64,000 nucleotides of DNA from Puffinus mauretanicus (lineage: Eukaryota; Chordata; Aves; Procellariiformes; Procellariidae). The stretch is taken from NCBI GenBank assembly GCA_023333565.1, contig JAJKFH010003870.1:62001-126000 (forward strand), given 5' to 3'. Under the pieces are notes generated by a model. The model was not told the origin of the DNA. It ran no database searches and saw only the letters and a program-made list of their open reading frames with translations. Positions 24,553 through 35,861 of this stretch are shown in pieces. A program made the position numbers and the translations under genes. Positions within the stretch are counted from its first letter, which is position 1; every line of letters starts with the position of its first letter.

Positions 24553-27500
24553 AGCCACAGGAGCGCAGGGGCCATCAGCAAAATCAGGAGCCATGCTGAG
24601 CACCTCCATTGTCTTAGATATTAGCGATCCACACTTTTATTCCAATTATTAATGTCTTCACTGCCATACAAACCTCAGGGCTGTTGCACTCATCAGCAGC
24701 TGAACGACAGGCCTGCTGTAACATTTGATCTGCAGATCAAGAAATCGTGCTTGTCCTGGTGCATATTTTGGCATATCTGTCAGGTCTAGATCAATTTTAT
24801 AATTGTTACTGCGGGCTTCAAAACTGCTTCTTCTTTTAATTGTATTGAGACAGTTGTAAACTTCGTTAAGACAGCTGTAAAAGTGTAGCTAAGGCTAGCA
24901 CTGCTTAGGCTTAGCAAAGTAATGGATTTATTTACCAATGTATCTGTTTCCATTCACAGTGCTTGCCAAATTTGTCGTGTTTTGCCCAAATCCAAAACTG
25001 AAGAGCAAATGAGAAAATTTACACTTCTACGGTTTCCTCTTGCCATGTTTCTTGTAGCACATGGATATGAACACCACAGTTTGCTGTTGCAGCTGGTGAC
25101 GAAAAGTCAGTTTGCATGAGAGCGGAGGCGAGAGGTCGGAGGGGATCAGGCTCAGGGAGCCAGCGCCCTGGGTCCGTAAGCGTCCATCAATAGGGGCCAC
25201 ATATTGCTGCAGAAGCAGGGCTCGGCGTGTGGTGATTCAATCCGTGACGAATTTTCCATCCAGGTTTACAAACCCTTGGAACAGGGCTTAAAAATGGAAT
25301 TTTTAAACAGCCCCAGCGCTGTATGAACGGCAGCTCTGTAATAATAAGAAACTAGCAGACAACTGCTCCTTCTGCTGTTGTGTGCCTCTCTGCATGGGGC
25401 TGCCCTCGCAGCAGGACCATGTGTCTGTGCGGGCTATAATGAGACAGAGCTCTGGCTGGTTTTGTTTACGAGTGAAGGGCAGGGCTTGGAAAAAAAAGTC
25501 CACTTGCTAGCTGTGAGTAAAGCTACGTTGTTTGACCAGAGAGGGAGATTAAGGCATAAATTCACCCTGTTTTTTTTTGTTTTAAGTTTTAATTAAAAAG
25601 AGGAAGGTCTGGCCTTTCTGTGCCAAGACAGCTTTTCAAATTAATTTAAAAGGCATTAGTGAGTTCTGCTGAGGTCTACAAGTAGGTGACTCTTCTGTCA
25701 CCACCACTACTCATTCCTTTCCCAAGAAGCAAGAAAGCTAAACTGATAAAACTCAAACCCTGCCATCTGATATGGCTTTGAAACCTAGAATGGAACAGGA
25801 CATTTATCGGGCAAGCCAAAAAAAAAAAAAGATGTCTTGTTAAAACAACAAGATAAACAGCAATTTGGAATGTGTGTAGGAGCTGTGTGAAGGTTCGGAG
25901 GAATAGGAAGGTTGCAGCTTAAGCTGGGTTTCCACAGTGGTGACCCAGAAGTTGCTCTAAAGAAGTGGAAGACCAGCGATGCAGTTCTGGCCTTGATTTA
26001 TGTCTCATTTTTAAAAAGCGAATCTAGTTGAAGTGAATAAAGCAATTTCCATGCCATGGGAGTAGCTCCCAGATCTCTCTTTCTTCCCAGCAGCTGGAGA
26101 AAGAGTCATTTTATAAAGACCTTTTCCCTAATAAATAGCAAAGCAATCTCATAAAGAAAGTAATGTTCTTTTTAGGCTCAGTAACCATATTGAATTAAAT
26201 GTTATGCACACTGTAATTACATTTGCCTGTCAGTTGTATTAATGTGAATTTCCTTGATTAATTTTTCAAGTTAGTTGGTATTAAGTAGGTAGGAAGTTTA
26301 AGATCCACCTAGACCTCCTCTGTCAACTCGGCTCAGTTGGTGGAGGAAGGGTGAAGCTTAGCACAATCAGTGTTATTTCATTTACTTGACCACTTTAATA
26401 AGCACCTTGGATCTTGGTCTTTCCAGTCATTTGCAGTTGCCCCATACAGTGTGAATCCCTGAGCTGCGAGGTGTGGGGCGCAGCACTCTGAAGCAGTGTG
26501 AATGCCCAAATCCACGTGTGTTGTAGAGTTTTTACACCCTGATGCTGGCAGGGGGGTGAGTCTGTGGGGCGCAACTTTGGCGATGCTGCCTGTGTCGTGT
26601 TCGGTGCAGCACAGTGAGTGTGCAAGTTCAGTCATCTCCCTGAAATTGTGGAGTATGTGATTCCCAAGGATACGTTTGAGAGCAGGGGTAACAGAAGACT
26701 TACTGAAGCGAGGTAACACCCTGCTCATACACTTCCTAGTTTAAAGCTGATCTCGCCCAGTTATCATCCTAAATGTCAGCTCACTGCATTTACCAAAGCT
26801 TTCAGTTCATTGCGCTGTAAAGGCTCAGTTTACCTTTTGAGGAATTGAATTCTGGTCTCGGCCATGTGGAAAGTATTAGTTCCTCAGGCAGATACCTGGA
26901 TAGCCAGTTACTGTACCCAGAGATCTCACAACATGCAGCACAGACTGTCTTGAAACCAGTGGATGTTGATATGTAAGTCTGACCTTCTCTGAATTAATAA
27001 AATACTTGAAGTTATTTTAGAGAGGAAGCTGGAGTCATTTGCACAGTGGGGGTCTGTGCATTACAGCTGTGCTGCTTTTTGCTTGGTGTCTGCAAACTTT
27101 ATATTAAGTCTCTGTTCCCGATTCATCTCTCAAACATCTGTGTTAACTCATGGGGCTCGGGGAATCCTGGTCTAAGTGTGAAGTAGGAATGAACTGAAAC
27201 AAGCTCGCTTAAATAGGGACCCTTCTTGTGTAAACCAGTCTGGATTATAGTGATCCAGATAAACAATCATTTGGATGCATACATCCTGCAGCACTCTGTT
27301 TCTATTACACAGCTCTTGGGAGATGAAAAAAGTCTGTTTAGTATCTACTTGGAAGGAAGAAATGGGAGCAGGGCTGTGGAAGAATTTTTCAAGACTGGGA
27401 GTCTGTTTCATGTTACAGTGGCTTGCCAAATTTGATACAAAATTTCTTAAATATTGGTGCCTGTACACAACTGATTAGCAATTAATAACTGTAAAGCCAT

Positions 27501-27900
27501 GGGATGCACTGTACTTTTATTTCCAATGCATGTAGCTTTTGGTCTGTGATCCTATTCTTAAAGAACAGTATTTTACAGCAGTTTGGAAAAACATACAAAG
27601 CCAAATACACATGATCAAGTAAGAAGAGATTTGGGAACAACTGGAAGCACTGTATAGGAAGGTCCAACATATACAAGCTTATTGCCTTAGGAGGACTTTT
27701 TTTTACTCTTACCCTCTTGTTCCCCTTCTCATTTTAGTTACGCTATGAAGCATATACTGTAGCAAACCATATGCTGCAGGCAAAGTTCAAAGTACCCTGC
27801 TGGGCTTCAAGGCAATATGGACAGGAACAGGTTCTCTGTGCTTTGCTTTCTTGCACTTCCGAGTGGTTGGCATGTACGCCAATTTTTAGTTTATTCTTAC
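24553..27900. other. Non-coding stretch, no gene seen
   Basis: A/T-rich unique DNA. It has an A13 run near 25819 and a GC-moderate patch at 25115-25210. No repeat ends or RNA signatures noticed. Confidence 0.5.
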
Positions 27901-28475
27901 TGTCCTGGTTTCAGCTGGGATGGAGTTGATTTTCTTCCTATTAACTGGTATAGTGCTGAGTTTTGGATGTAGTATGAGAATAATGTTGATAACACACTGA
28001 TGTTTTAGTTGTTCCTAAGTAATATTTACCTAGTCAAGGACTTTTCATTTTCCTGTGCCCTGCCAGGTGCGTGGGGGGCTGGGAGGGAGCATGGCCGAGA
28101 CAGCTGGCCCAGCTGGCCAATGGGCTATTCCATACCATATGATGTCATGCTCAGCATATAAGGCTGGGCGAAGAAGAAAGAAGGGGAGGATGTTCGGAGT
28201 GATGGCGTTTGTCTTCCCAAGTAACTGTTACGCGTGATGGAGCCCTGCTTTCCTGCCGATGGCTGAACACCTGCCTGCCGATGGGAAGGAGTGAATGAAT
28301 TCCTTGTTTTGCTTTGCTTGCGTGCGTGGCTTTTGCTTTACCTATTGAACTGTCTTTACCTCAACCCACGAGTTTTCTCACTTTTACCCTTCTGATTCTC
28401 TCCCCCATCCCATTGTGGGGGAGTGAATGAGCGGCTGCGTGGTGCTCAGTGGCCGGCTGCGGTTAAACCACGACA
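27901..28475 (+). mobile_element. Solo LTR of an endogenous retrovirus (ERVL-like), 575 bp
   Basis: The element begins tgtcctggtttcagctggga and ends ggttaaaccacgaca, giving the terminal TG...CA of retroviral LTRs. I recognise this family from many bird genomes. Flanking cttac (27896-27900) and cttat (28476-28480) are a likely 5-bp target site duplication with one mismatch, which suits an ERVL-class integrase. Inside are a tataagg promoter box (28157-28163), a degraded CRE-like gatgtcat just upstream (about 28141), and attgaa (28344-28349), which may be a mutated attaaa polyadenylation signal. No gag, pol or env lies on either side, so the provirus was lost by LTR-LTR recombination. The promoter sequence looks fairly intact and could still influence nearby transcription in the + direction. 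Confidence 0.88.
28157..28163 (+). promoter_or_regulatory. TATA box of the solo LTR
   Basis: tataagg lies inside the LTR, at the position expected between the U3 and R regions of a retroviral LTR. Activity is not shown by the sequence. Confidence 0.55.
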
Positions 28476-28920
28476 CTTATTTAAAACCAAAAAAAAGAAC
28501 CCCCCAACTAACAGTAACTGGAAGACAAAAGATCACCACCAGTCAGGCTCTTGCCTTCCCTCTGCTTTTAGAGCAAGTGAGAAGAATACGCTGCTTTAGC
28601 TGCATTTCAATTTCAGCTCCCTCCTAGCTGGACTGAGTCCTTGTTGGCGTACACTAGCTGTTTGGTTTGTTGCGAGAAAGTGCTTCTTCTTCCCTGTGAC
28701 CAGTGGCTCATCAAGTAAGAGAAAGTGAGATCCTGGCTTGATTAACTAATACTGTGAAAGTTGCTCGTGAGTTCACTGGAGCCATGTTTGTATCTGGAGT
28801 TAAAGATGACAGAGAATGAGCATGGGTAGGGAAACCCGAATCATTGCACTTAATTGTTATGCTCCAGGGTACAAGAAATAAAAAGTAGTGGACCCCAAAT
28901 TTCTTACCTGGTCTGTTGTT
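28476..28920. other. Spacer between solo LTR and MIR
   Basis: Unique DNA with a short A-rich patch right after the LTR (about 28483-28500). No gene seen. Confidence 0.5.
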
Positions 28921-29045
28921 GACCTGTAGCAAATGAGGCAGTACGCTTTGTCTTTCTACAGAAGTCTTGTCTTCTGTAAAATGGGGGTGTTCATAAATGT
29001 TGCATGAGTACTGTGAGGACAAATTAATTCATTATTGCCTGAACA
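28921..29045 (+). mobile_element. MIR-family SINE remnant, sense
   Basis: gtcttctgtaaaatgggggt, then tgcatgagtactgtgagga and caaattaattcattattgcc follow the 3' half of an amniote MIR (catctgtaaaatggggat... tcatagggttgttgtgagga... ttaaattaattaatgcttg). The order and distances agree well. The upstream core is poorly kept. Confidence 0.65.
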
Positions 29046-30374
29046 TTGACCAACTTGTATTTTCTTGGTTCAGTCATGTTGGTGCCTAACAAGGTAAGCA
29101 AAAGTTTCCGTAACCACAGTGCTGAATTTGATGCTAAGGAAGAGCATGGGCTAAGCCGGTGGGTACATAGAAAGCCTGGATAATCACGGGAACAGTTACA
29201 TATTTAAAGTTGCAGCAGACTTACTTTCACATTTCTAAATAGCCTGCATCTCTTCTGTTCTTTGGATCAGCTTCTGTCTTTTCTCTATAGGGCAGAAAAG
29301 AAATTGGCCCTGTTCCACTTTGAAGGGGAAGAAACAGTTTTGTGGGGAAATCCACTTGCCCTAGGGATCTAATGAGTTGAAAAAATTTTTAAATACTTGT
29401 GATTTAGATCATAATGAATAATACTAATGTTTCGAGTTAAAACTTCTTTAAAACACTTTAAGGAGGTAGGGGTATTGGTATGTGTTGCAGGTAGTGGTAA
29501 GTCGTGTTTGGCAGTCTTCACAGATACTTTCCGTGTGCCCAGAGTGCCTAAATGCTCCTTAGTGAATGGTAGAGAATAGGCTGGGATTGCTGTAAGCAGC
29601 TGAAACCGCTGGCACTGTCTCAGCAGTCACACAGGACCGGGGCAGGGACTGAAGCAGCATGCTGTGAAAGACCTCTTGGTTTTCTGTAGGAGTTGTCTGG
29701 ATGGCATTTGATAACCTTCTCCAGATCAGACCCAGACCATACCTCTTGTGTTCTCTTCATGTAAATAAAGGCTTTTAAAGCAGGCCCACTGTAGGAAAAC
29801 CTGAGTTATTCAGGCAGCAATGTGCCTTAGGAAAAGAGCTGCAGCATTTTCTTGGGGAAAGTCTGATTCATCACTTGTCTGCATGCCTGGACAAGAAAAG
29901 GGTCATATTTCTGCTAGACACCAAAGCGAGGAAGGGAGGGTGATTCTGACTTGATTTATCAACTAGTAGAGATGAATTAGAACCCTCGGGGGAGGGAAAA
30001 CTTCACAGAAACCGAAATATTTTTACATTGCAGATGATTGTGGCCTCCAGACTTTTTCTTGTATGGCATTTATGCAAGCACACATTCCAAAACAAAATTA
30101 AACAAACAGTCCCTTGAAGACTCCTAATTAGCCACTTTGCTCAATACTCAATTAGAATAACCATGTAGGTAAAATATGACTGCAGTGCAGAGAATTTCAT
30201 TTGAAGTTGCAGTCCGTAAGTAATGTTTAGGAACAAGTAATAGAGTTCATCAATGAACGCGTTTTGCTCGGAGCAAATTCAGCACTGCAAATGATTGGTA
30301 GGAGGGGAGGGTGAGATGCTGTAAACCTGATGAAGTCTTGTAATTTAAAGCAGAGGCCTAGAGTTCAGAAGATT
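29046..30374. other. Non-coding stretch, no gene seen
   Basis: A/T-rich unique DNA with no repeat ends. Several attaat/taatta motifs occur at 30120-30165. Confidence 0.5.
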
Positions 30375-30540
30375 CGGAAAGATCGTGCCTCTGCCAGAAA
30401 CCTTGATGTGACCTCAGGCAAGTCACTTCACCTTTCTGTGCCTTATCTGAATAAATATCTCTGTTTCCTATCTGTAAAATGAAGATAATGCCTCATACGT
30501 GTTCTGAAACTCAAGTGTTTAAATAAAGTACACAGAAATC
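30375..30540 (+). mobile_element. MIR-family SINE, sense, best-preserved copy
   Basis: cctctgccagaaaccttgat, then gtgacctcaggcaagtcact, tcacctttctgtgccttatc and tctgtaaaatgaagataatg match the MIR core and the adjoining 3' segment in order. After this, ctcaagtgtttaaataaag weakly follows the tail. MIR is a tRNA-derived SINE that was active in early amniotes, so this copy is ancient. The tRNA-like 5' head is not clearly seen. Confidence 0.8.
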
Positions 30541-31206
30541 ATCAGATAGGAAGTCCTCCAGAAGAACAAATGCTGAGTTGTATATGTTTGTACAGCACTC
30601 AATAGCTAAGTTTTTTTTCTTAGGCCACTTGCAAATACGTACTGTATTGAGACTTATTTGGCTTATCATCCTTGTGAGGAGGATAGACCTGAACAAGACA
30701 TTTGGATTCAAACCCTCTGAATACTTGAGGGACAGAGAGCAGGTGGTTTCTCTATCCAAACTTAGATCTAAAGTGGAATTTTGGATGTAGTTGTCAGCTG
30801 CACAGTGAATAAAACTTCGCTTTGGAGCCTGACACCAGAGCCCAGATAGGACGTGAGATTTTGTGACTAGAACCTGTTTCTATCAAAGCACGATAACTAT
30901 CAAAACATCATAAAGACCATTAAACAAATTCCACTACTTAGAAATTACCATCTCTGCATCTCCCTTTTAGTTTCGTTTCCGCAAAAGGGCACAACTCTCA
31001 CAGCTAGTAAATGATATGCTTTCTATTGATACCATCTATACTGTGCTAGTAGCTAGTGGTTTTAACTGACTATTCTGGTTTTCATAGTACAGAGAGAATT
31101 ACCTAGAAGTGCTAACACTGTAGGTTTGTCTTCTCCCCACCCCACATCTCCAGCCCTTCTTATGGTTACATTGAAGTGTCTGCTTTATAATTGCTCACAC
31201 TTCGCT

Positions 31207-31242
31207 AACTGTTAAGAAAAACTTAACTGTTAAGAAAACCTT
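31207..31242 (+). repeat. 18-bp tandem duplication
   Basis: aactgttaagaaaaactt is followed directly by aactgttaagaaaacctt, one difference in 18. This is a simple local duplication. Confidence 0.85.
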
Positions 31243-31430
31243 ACCGAGGGACGCCTCCTCAGAAAGACATTTTGTCAAGAGATAATCATGTTTCTGAAAT
31301 GTTATGTCCCAGGTGAGGTAAAATGCAGAACATTCAAGAAAAGATTAGAGAGGAAAGCCTGAACACTTTTGGAAAAAGGTAGGCAAAATTTGATGCACTT
31401 TTGATGATAGGTGTTCAAGTCATGGCTTAG

Positions 31431-31458
31431 CTTTGGTATTGAAGTATTAATACCAAAG
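31431..31458 (+). other. Short inverted repeat
   Basis: ctttggtatt (31431-31440) and aataccaaag (31449-31458) form perfect 10-bp arms around an 8-base loop. No function can be assigned. Confidence 0.6.
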
Positions 31459-32849
31459 TATTAAAAGAGCTATCATTTAAGAAGTGCTCTGCCTAAACCA
31501 GAATGATGTATTGATTTATTAAAAACCCAAAGGCTGGAAAAAAACGTTCTTTAAAAGCCTGGGGAAATTTTAAGTCTAGCTTAGGTGCTCACTTCAGTTA
31601 GTTAGGGGCAACATCTTTCCGCTATATTCCTAGGCAATTGTAATTCACAGGATATTGTGAAGACTAAGATCTTCTTCAAAATAACTTGCAGTCCAGCTCG
31701 TGACTTGGATCATGCATTTCTGCATGGGAACTGACCAACCGACATCAAAGGTTGCAGAAGTAGCTGCAGGACTGAAGCCACAAAGACTGGAAACGCGGGT
31801 TTGCATGGGAGGATGTCCACAGCAGCACAGGCTGCATGAATGAATGCTTTCAGATTTTTGTGTTGTTCACGGTGGAAGAACATTTGATAGTTCCTAAAAT
31901 CCTTTTGCTTAAATTCAAAAGCAGCGTTATGATTCTTGAAGACTACTTGGGGAAGTTTTAAAAGATTTCTCTTTTCCAAAGTTGTATGCGCAGGATTTAG
32001 GAAACAGAGTTGCTTTATAGTTTCCTGGGATTGGGACAACCAAAAATAAAAAAAAAACAGTCATGTTTTTCCATTTTTTAGGAAAGGAGACAGGTAGACA
32101 GGAAAGGAAAGGTCACAATTGGTAACAGTTTGAAGTAAAACTATTTAAATATTTTGTACTTTTCCCACCTCTATTCATAAAATTCAAATCAGGTATTCTA
32201 CCTGCAGGGACCTTCAAACAGGTCATTAAAAACATCCCAGCAGTTATGAATCAATGTATTCTGAATTTAAAATTGCACTTGCTTAATTTTCCAAAAGGGT
32301 TGGAGCCTTTGTAAAACTTACTTCAATCATTTTTATTTTTATTTTTCAAAAGAAGTCAGGTGATATATCTTTACTTATCTTCCTGATTAAATCTCTCTAT
32401 ACTGGAGAGAATTATCATTTCCTTCCCAACTTTCCCTTGTCTTTTGAAAATACCAATAGATAATTTTACCAACTTAGATAAGGAATTCCATTATAACTGG
32501 GAAGCCAATTATCTGTCAAGACGTTATTGCAATATTATGAGAAAACTGGATACTTAAGCAGCAGGTAATTTTTTTTGTATTTCCTGCATAACTATCATGC
32601 ACTCTGTTTTGATTACATCCTAATGATACCAAGAACATTTTAAACAAATACTCGGCCTGTGCAAATGAAAAACATTTTGCTCCTTCAGTTGCACTTGTGC
32701 GGCAATGGTAATTAATACATCTTGGGATATTCAAACTACATCTGATTAAATCACAGTGCACCAAAGAGGGCTTTATAAAGAATCTTTCCATGAACCCTGC
32801 TGAGAGATCTGGGAGAAAAAAGGAAATGTGTTAAACAACATCATTGTGC

Positions 32850-33212
32850 CTAAAAGTGTCTACCAACAGTGGAGTCACACCTATAGATTCCCTTGCCTAT
32901 AACCCAGCTCCTGCCGTGGACCACCCACAGTGAATGGGACCAACTTGATTTTTCATAATTTTTATGATGATCGCAGGCTTTGCAGTCATGGGCCTGGCAG
33001 ACTGGCCAATTCCTGTCGAACAGTAACTCCATTAGTTGCTTTACCCTGCAGTTATGTACCTTGTCCTGGTAGAGGACAACCTCTCCAAAAGAGCAGTCCC
33101 AACACCAAGGCACGGGCAGTCTAAGCCATCTCTCCCCACTGTGACCCTCACCGGTTGGTATTAGTCCTGCACTCTGGTACAAGTTTGTTTTATAACCATT
33201 GGCATAAAGCAT
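32850..33212 (-). other. 120-codon antisense open frame, probably chance
   Basis: The frame is open for 120 codons. Its translation has a dense Cys/His patch, CQAHDCKACDHH, and six tryptophans, which would be unusual for random sequence. I cannot tie it to a known zinc-binding family, and there is no promoter, Kozak context or splice structure to support it. The neighbouring upstream sequence on the same strand is also partly open in another frame, which would fit an old frameshifted retrocopy. I would not treat this as a gene without a protein search. Confidence 0.15.
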
Positions 33213-35830
33213 ATGCCAAGCAGTATCGGCTTGGAATAAGCTACCATGATGAGTTGCCCTGTGAGGACCATCGCCAAACTTACATGCAAGTAGCCTCCAG
33301 GATTAAAGAACCTTAAATGCACTAGTTAATTAATAGTATTGCCAATCCCTTACCTCAGTGATGTAATATTTGCAAGCCAGAAAGAGAAGTTTGTTTTGGT
33401 TTTGAATTAAACAAGTTTTAACTTCGCCAGCGCTCTTTCTGAAGGCTGAGATTAAGGCCCCCATCAAGGAAGGGATAAATTTTTCAAGGAGCACTGCCAA
33501 CCTAACAACAGCAAAAAAAAGAGCTCCTATATTATTTTGCGTGAGATCTGTTTTTCTCCGTTCCTTTTACAGGAATTTGTTGTAACTACATGAATTTAGA
33601 GGAAGCTGTTTTTTGGATGATTTATTTCACATTTGTTAGGTAATTTCACTCTTTCCCGCGTGTCGTCAGCTTCCCCTTGTTGTTTGCATGGCTCTTTCCT
33701 ATAGCTACAGGAAGCAGGTTCGTAAAAATAGGAAAATGTGGTATTAAAACAGTAAAAAAATAGGCAGGATAGCTAATGGGCAGGGGACACTAGTCAGATT
33801 TTAAGGTCTCCAGTGTTTCTGTATTTGTGTAAGAGCCATCCTCTGTTGCTCTCTGTATTGGTTCTTGACTGAATGGTAAGCAGGCACTAGCCTTGAACGC
33901 TGTGTCATTTGCAAAACCTCATTTTCTGGGTGTGTTTGGGCATGTCAGCAGGCCTTTGAAGATTTATTAATAACAGATTATACTCTTTTTAAGAGGTGTT
34001 TTCAGTTCCTGGCTTAGATGCGGGAGTGGCCCATTTACCTCTGCAACCACCCGTATCTGCCTAAACCAAATCATTCCAAACTCCTTTTATAACATAACCG
34101 CCAAAAACTGGCACAAAATCCCTCCTCAGTGAAAGATTGTGCGGCAGAGCATCCATCATGCTCCTCGGGGTGGCTCAGTGGTCTCCTTGTCAGGTTGCAC
34201 ACGAGCTGACGCCGTCTGGGAGGACCCGCAAGCCCGCCTCTTCGGTGCTTGCTGCAGAGCTGAAGCTCAGCCATGTGAAAAAGCTTTTGGGAGGCAATGC
34301 CCTGGTATTTTGGCTCTGCTAGACTTTTCTACCTGCCTGCCTGGAGCACCAGAATGAACGCCTTGTGTTTGTGCATTTTTTTTCCCCTTTGAAAAGGACA
34401 AAGCGTTACAGTAAGTCAACATGAGTTCCACCAGAAGGTCTCCCAGTAGACAGGGAAAGGAAGAGACTTGATTTAATTTAGTAGTTTCATTTTAGATGTA
34501 GTTTGCTAATTTATTGTTCAAGTCAACCACGTAGGATCAGTACTCCTGAATAATCGTCCTTCATGAAAAACAGAGGAAAAAGGAGAAGCGGAATAAGAAC
34601 AAGAGGTGCTGAAATACCACAGAAGTACTGGGGAACCAGCCTCCATTTTGCTCTTCCCAAGTTGTACCTTCTCAGTGCTGGTGCCGGTGTTAATGTTTGC
34701 CACAGAGCATACAAATTTTGGATCTCTCTGTGGATTTTCTGTGGGAAAATACTTGGGACCTCAAACATTGACAATTTTTTTAATTATAGCCCGTGGCAGT
34801 CCCAGCTTTACGGAAGGAATTTCACGGGGAGGTTTGGCTGGAAGTGGCATTTCTGTCCGTCAGTGTACTTCATTTACATTTTTTAAAATATTTTGATTGT
34901 GGTTAAATAACTGGTAATCATGTGCAGGTGGTAGATTTTGAGTATGATCTTCATTACTTCTGGCAGGGAAGGAGAAAGCTATCTTTATGAATAAATACTT
35001 CTTTCCTGAACTTAAATACTGAGATTCCATCTTTGTGGGGAAGAGAGTTTCTTTTCTCAGCCCATGTTTCAGATTTATGACTTGCCCTTTTTGGGTAACA
35101 CATACTAAATACACTTTTAATCTCACGATATGCCCAGGTGTTCATTTTCTTCTTTTCCTTTCAGCTCTGGAGCTGTAAGTAATTCTGGACTCATTCCATC
35201 CACCTGGTTGAGTGCTTTTTTCTATTCTTGATTTCTATTTTTCTCCTTCTCTTTCCCCATCTCTCTCATGTTTCATTTCCTAAGCTTTTCTGCCAGAACA
35301 GCTTTTTATTTCAATCACCTCTGGGAATGGAGTGGACATAACGAATTGGGTATTTTATATGGGCTCCATGGGGAATCAGGTGTGGCAAGAAGTGCGATGT
35401 TAGGCACCGCTGCAGCAGTGCTCCGAGCCCGTGCCAGCGGGCGCAGGGCGGCTGGCTGGCAGCGCGGTGCAGCCAAGGGGTGGGAACCTGTGACTTTTTT
35501 GCAATTGCTTCTGGTGCATAAAGCAAGCACGGGCCCATCACACAACTTCCCTGCAGTGTGGTTGGGGAATATTTTCGGGAACAGAAAAGTAACTGCAGCG
35601 GAGATCTGTACTCTTCCATCCTTGCTAATCAGGATTGCTGATGAAACATTTATTTGTCAGGGTTGGATGTTTAGCTAAATATAGGAATACATTTCTGCAG
35701 TGTGAAGATGAACATCAAGGATTTTGGCACGGAATAATGTCAGTGAAATGCAGATGCAATGAATGTCTCTTGTGAAACTATTATCCTCCCCATGATCTGA
35801 AGAGGTGCTGGATGGGTGTGATTCATTTAT
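33213..35830. other. Non-coding stretch, no gene seen
   Basis: Unique DNA. The piece at 35400-35475 is locally CpG-rich (gtgccagcgggcgcagggcg). Overlapping open frames on both strands around 35270-35680 come with that GC rise and show no conserved features. Confidence 0.5.
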
Positions 35831-35861
35831 GTTTGTTTGTTTGTTTGTTTGTTTGTTTGTT
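35831..35861 (+). repeat. (GTTT)n microsatellite
   Basis: About seven and a half perfect gttt units. Pure tetranucleotide arrays like this are often length-variable between individuals. Confidence 0.95.

Larger units (their letters stand above)
30541..32849. other. Non-coding stretch, no gene seen
   Basis: A/T-rich unique DNA. It contains an 18-bp perfect-type tandem duplication (31207-31242, one difference) and a short hairpin (31431-31458). No gene recognised. Confidence 0.5.

Noticed and set aside
24322..24624. Open frames with short residue repeats over the 12-bp array
   Set aside because: Artefact of the tandem 12-mer.
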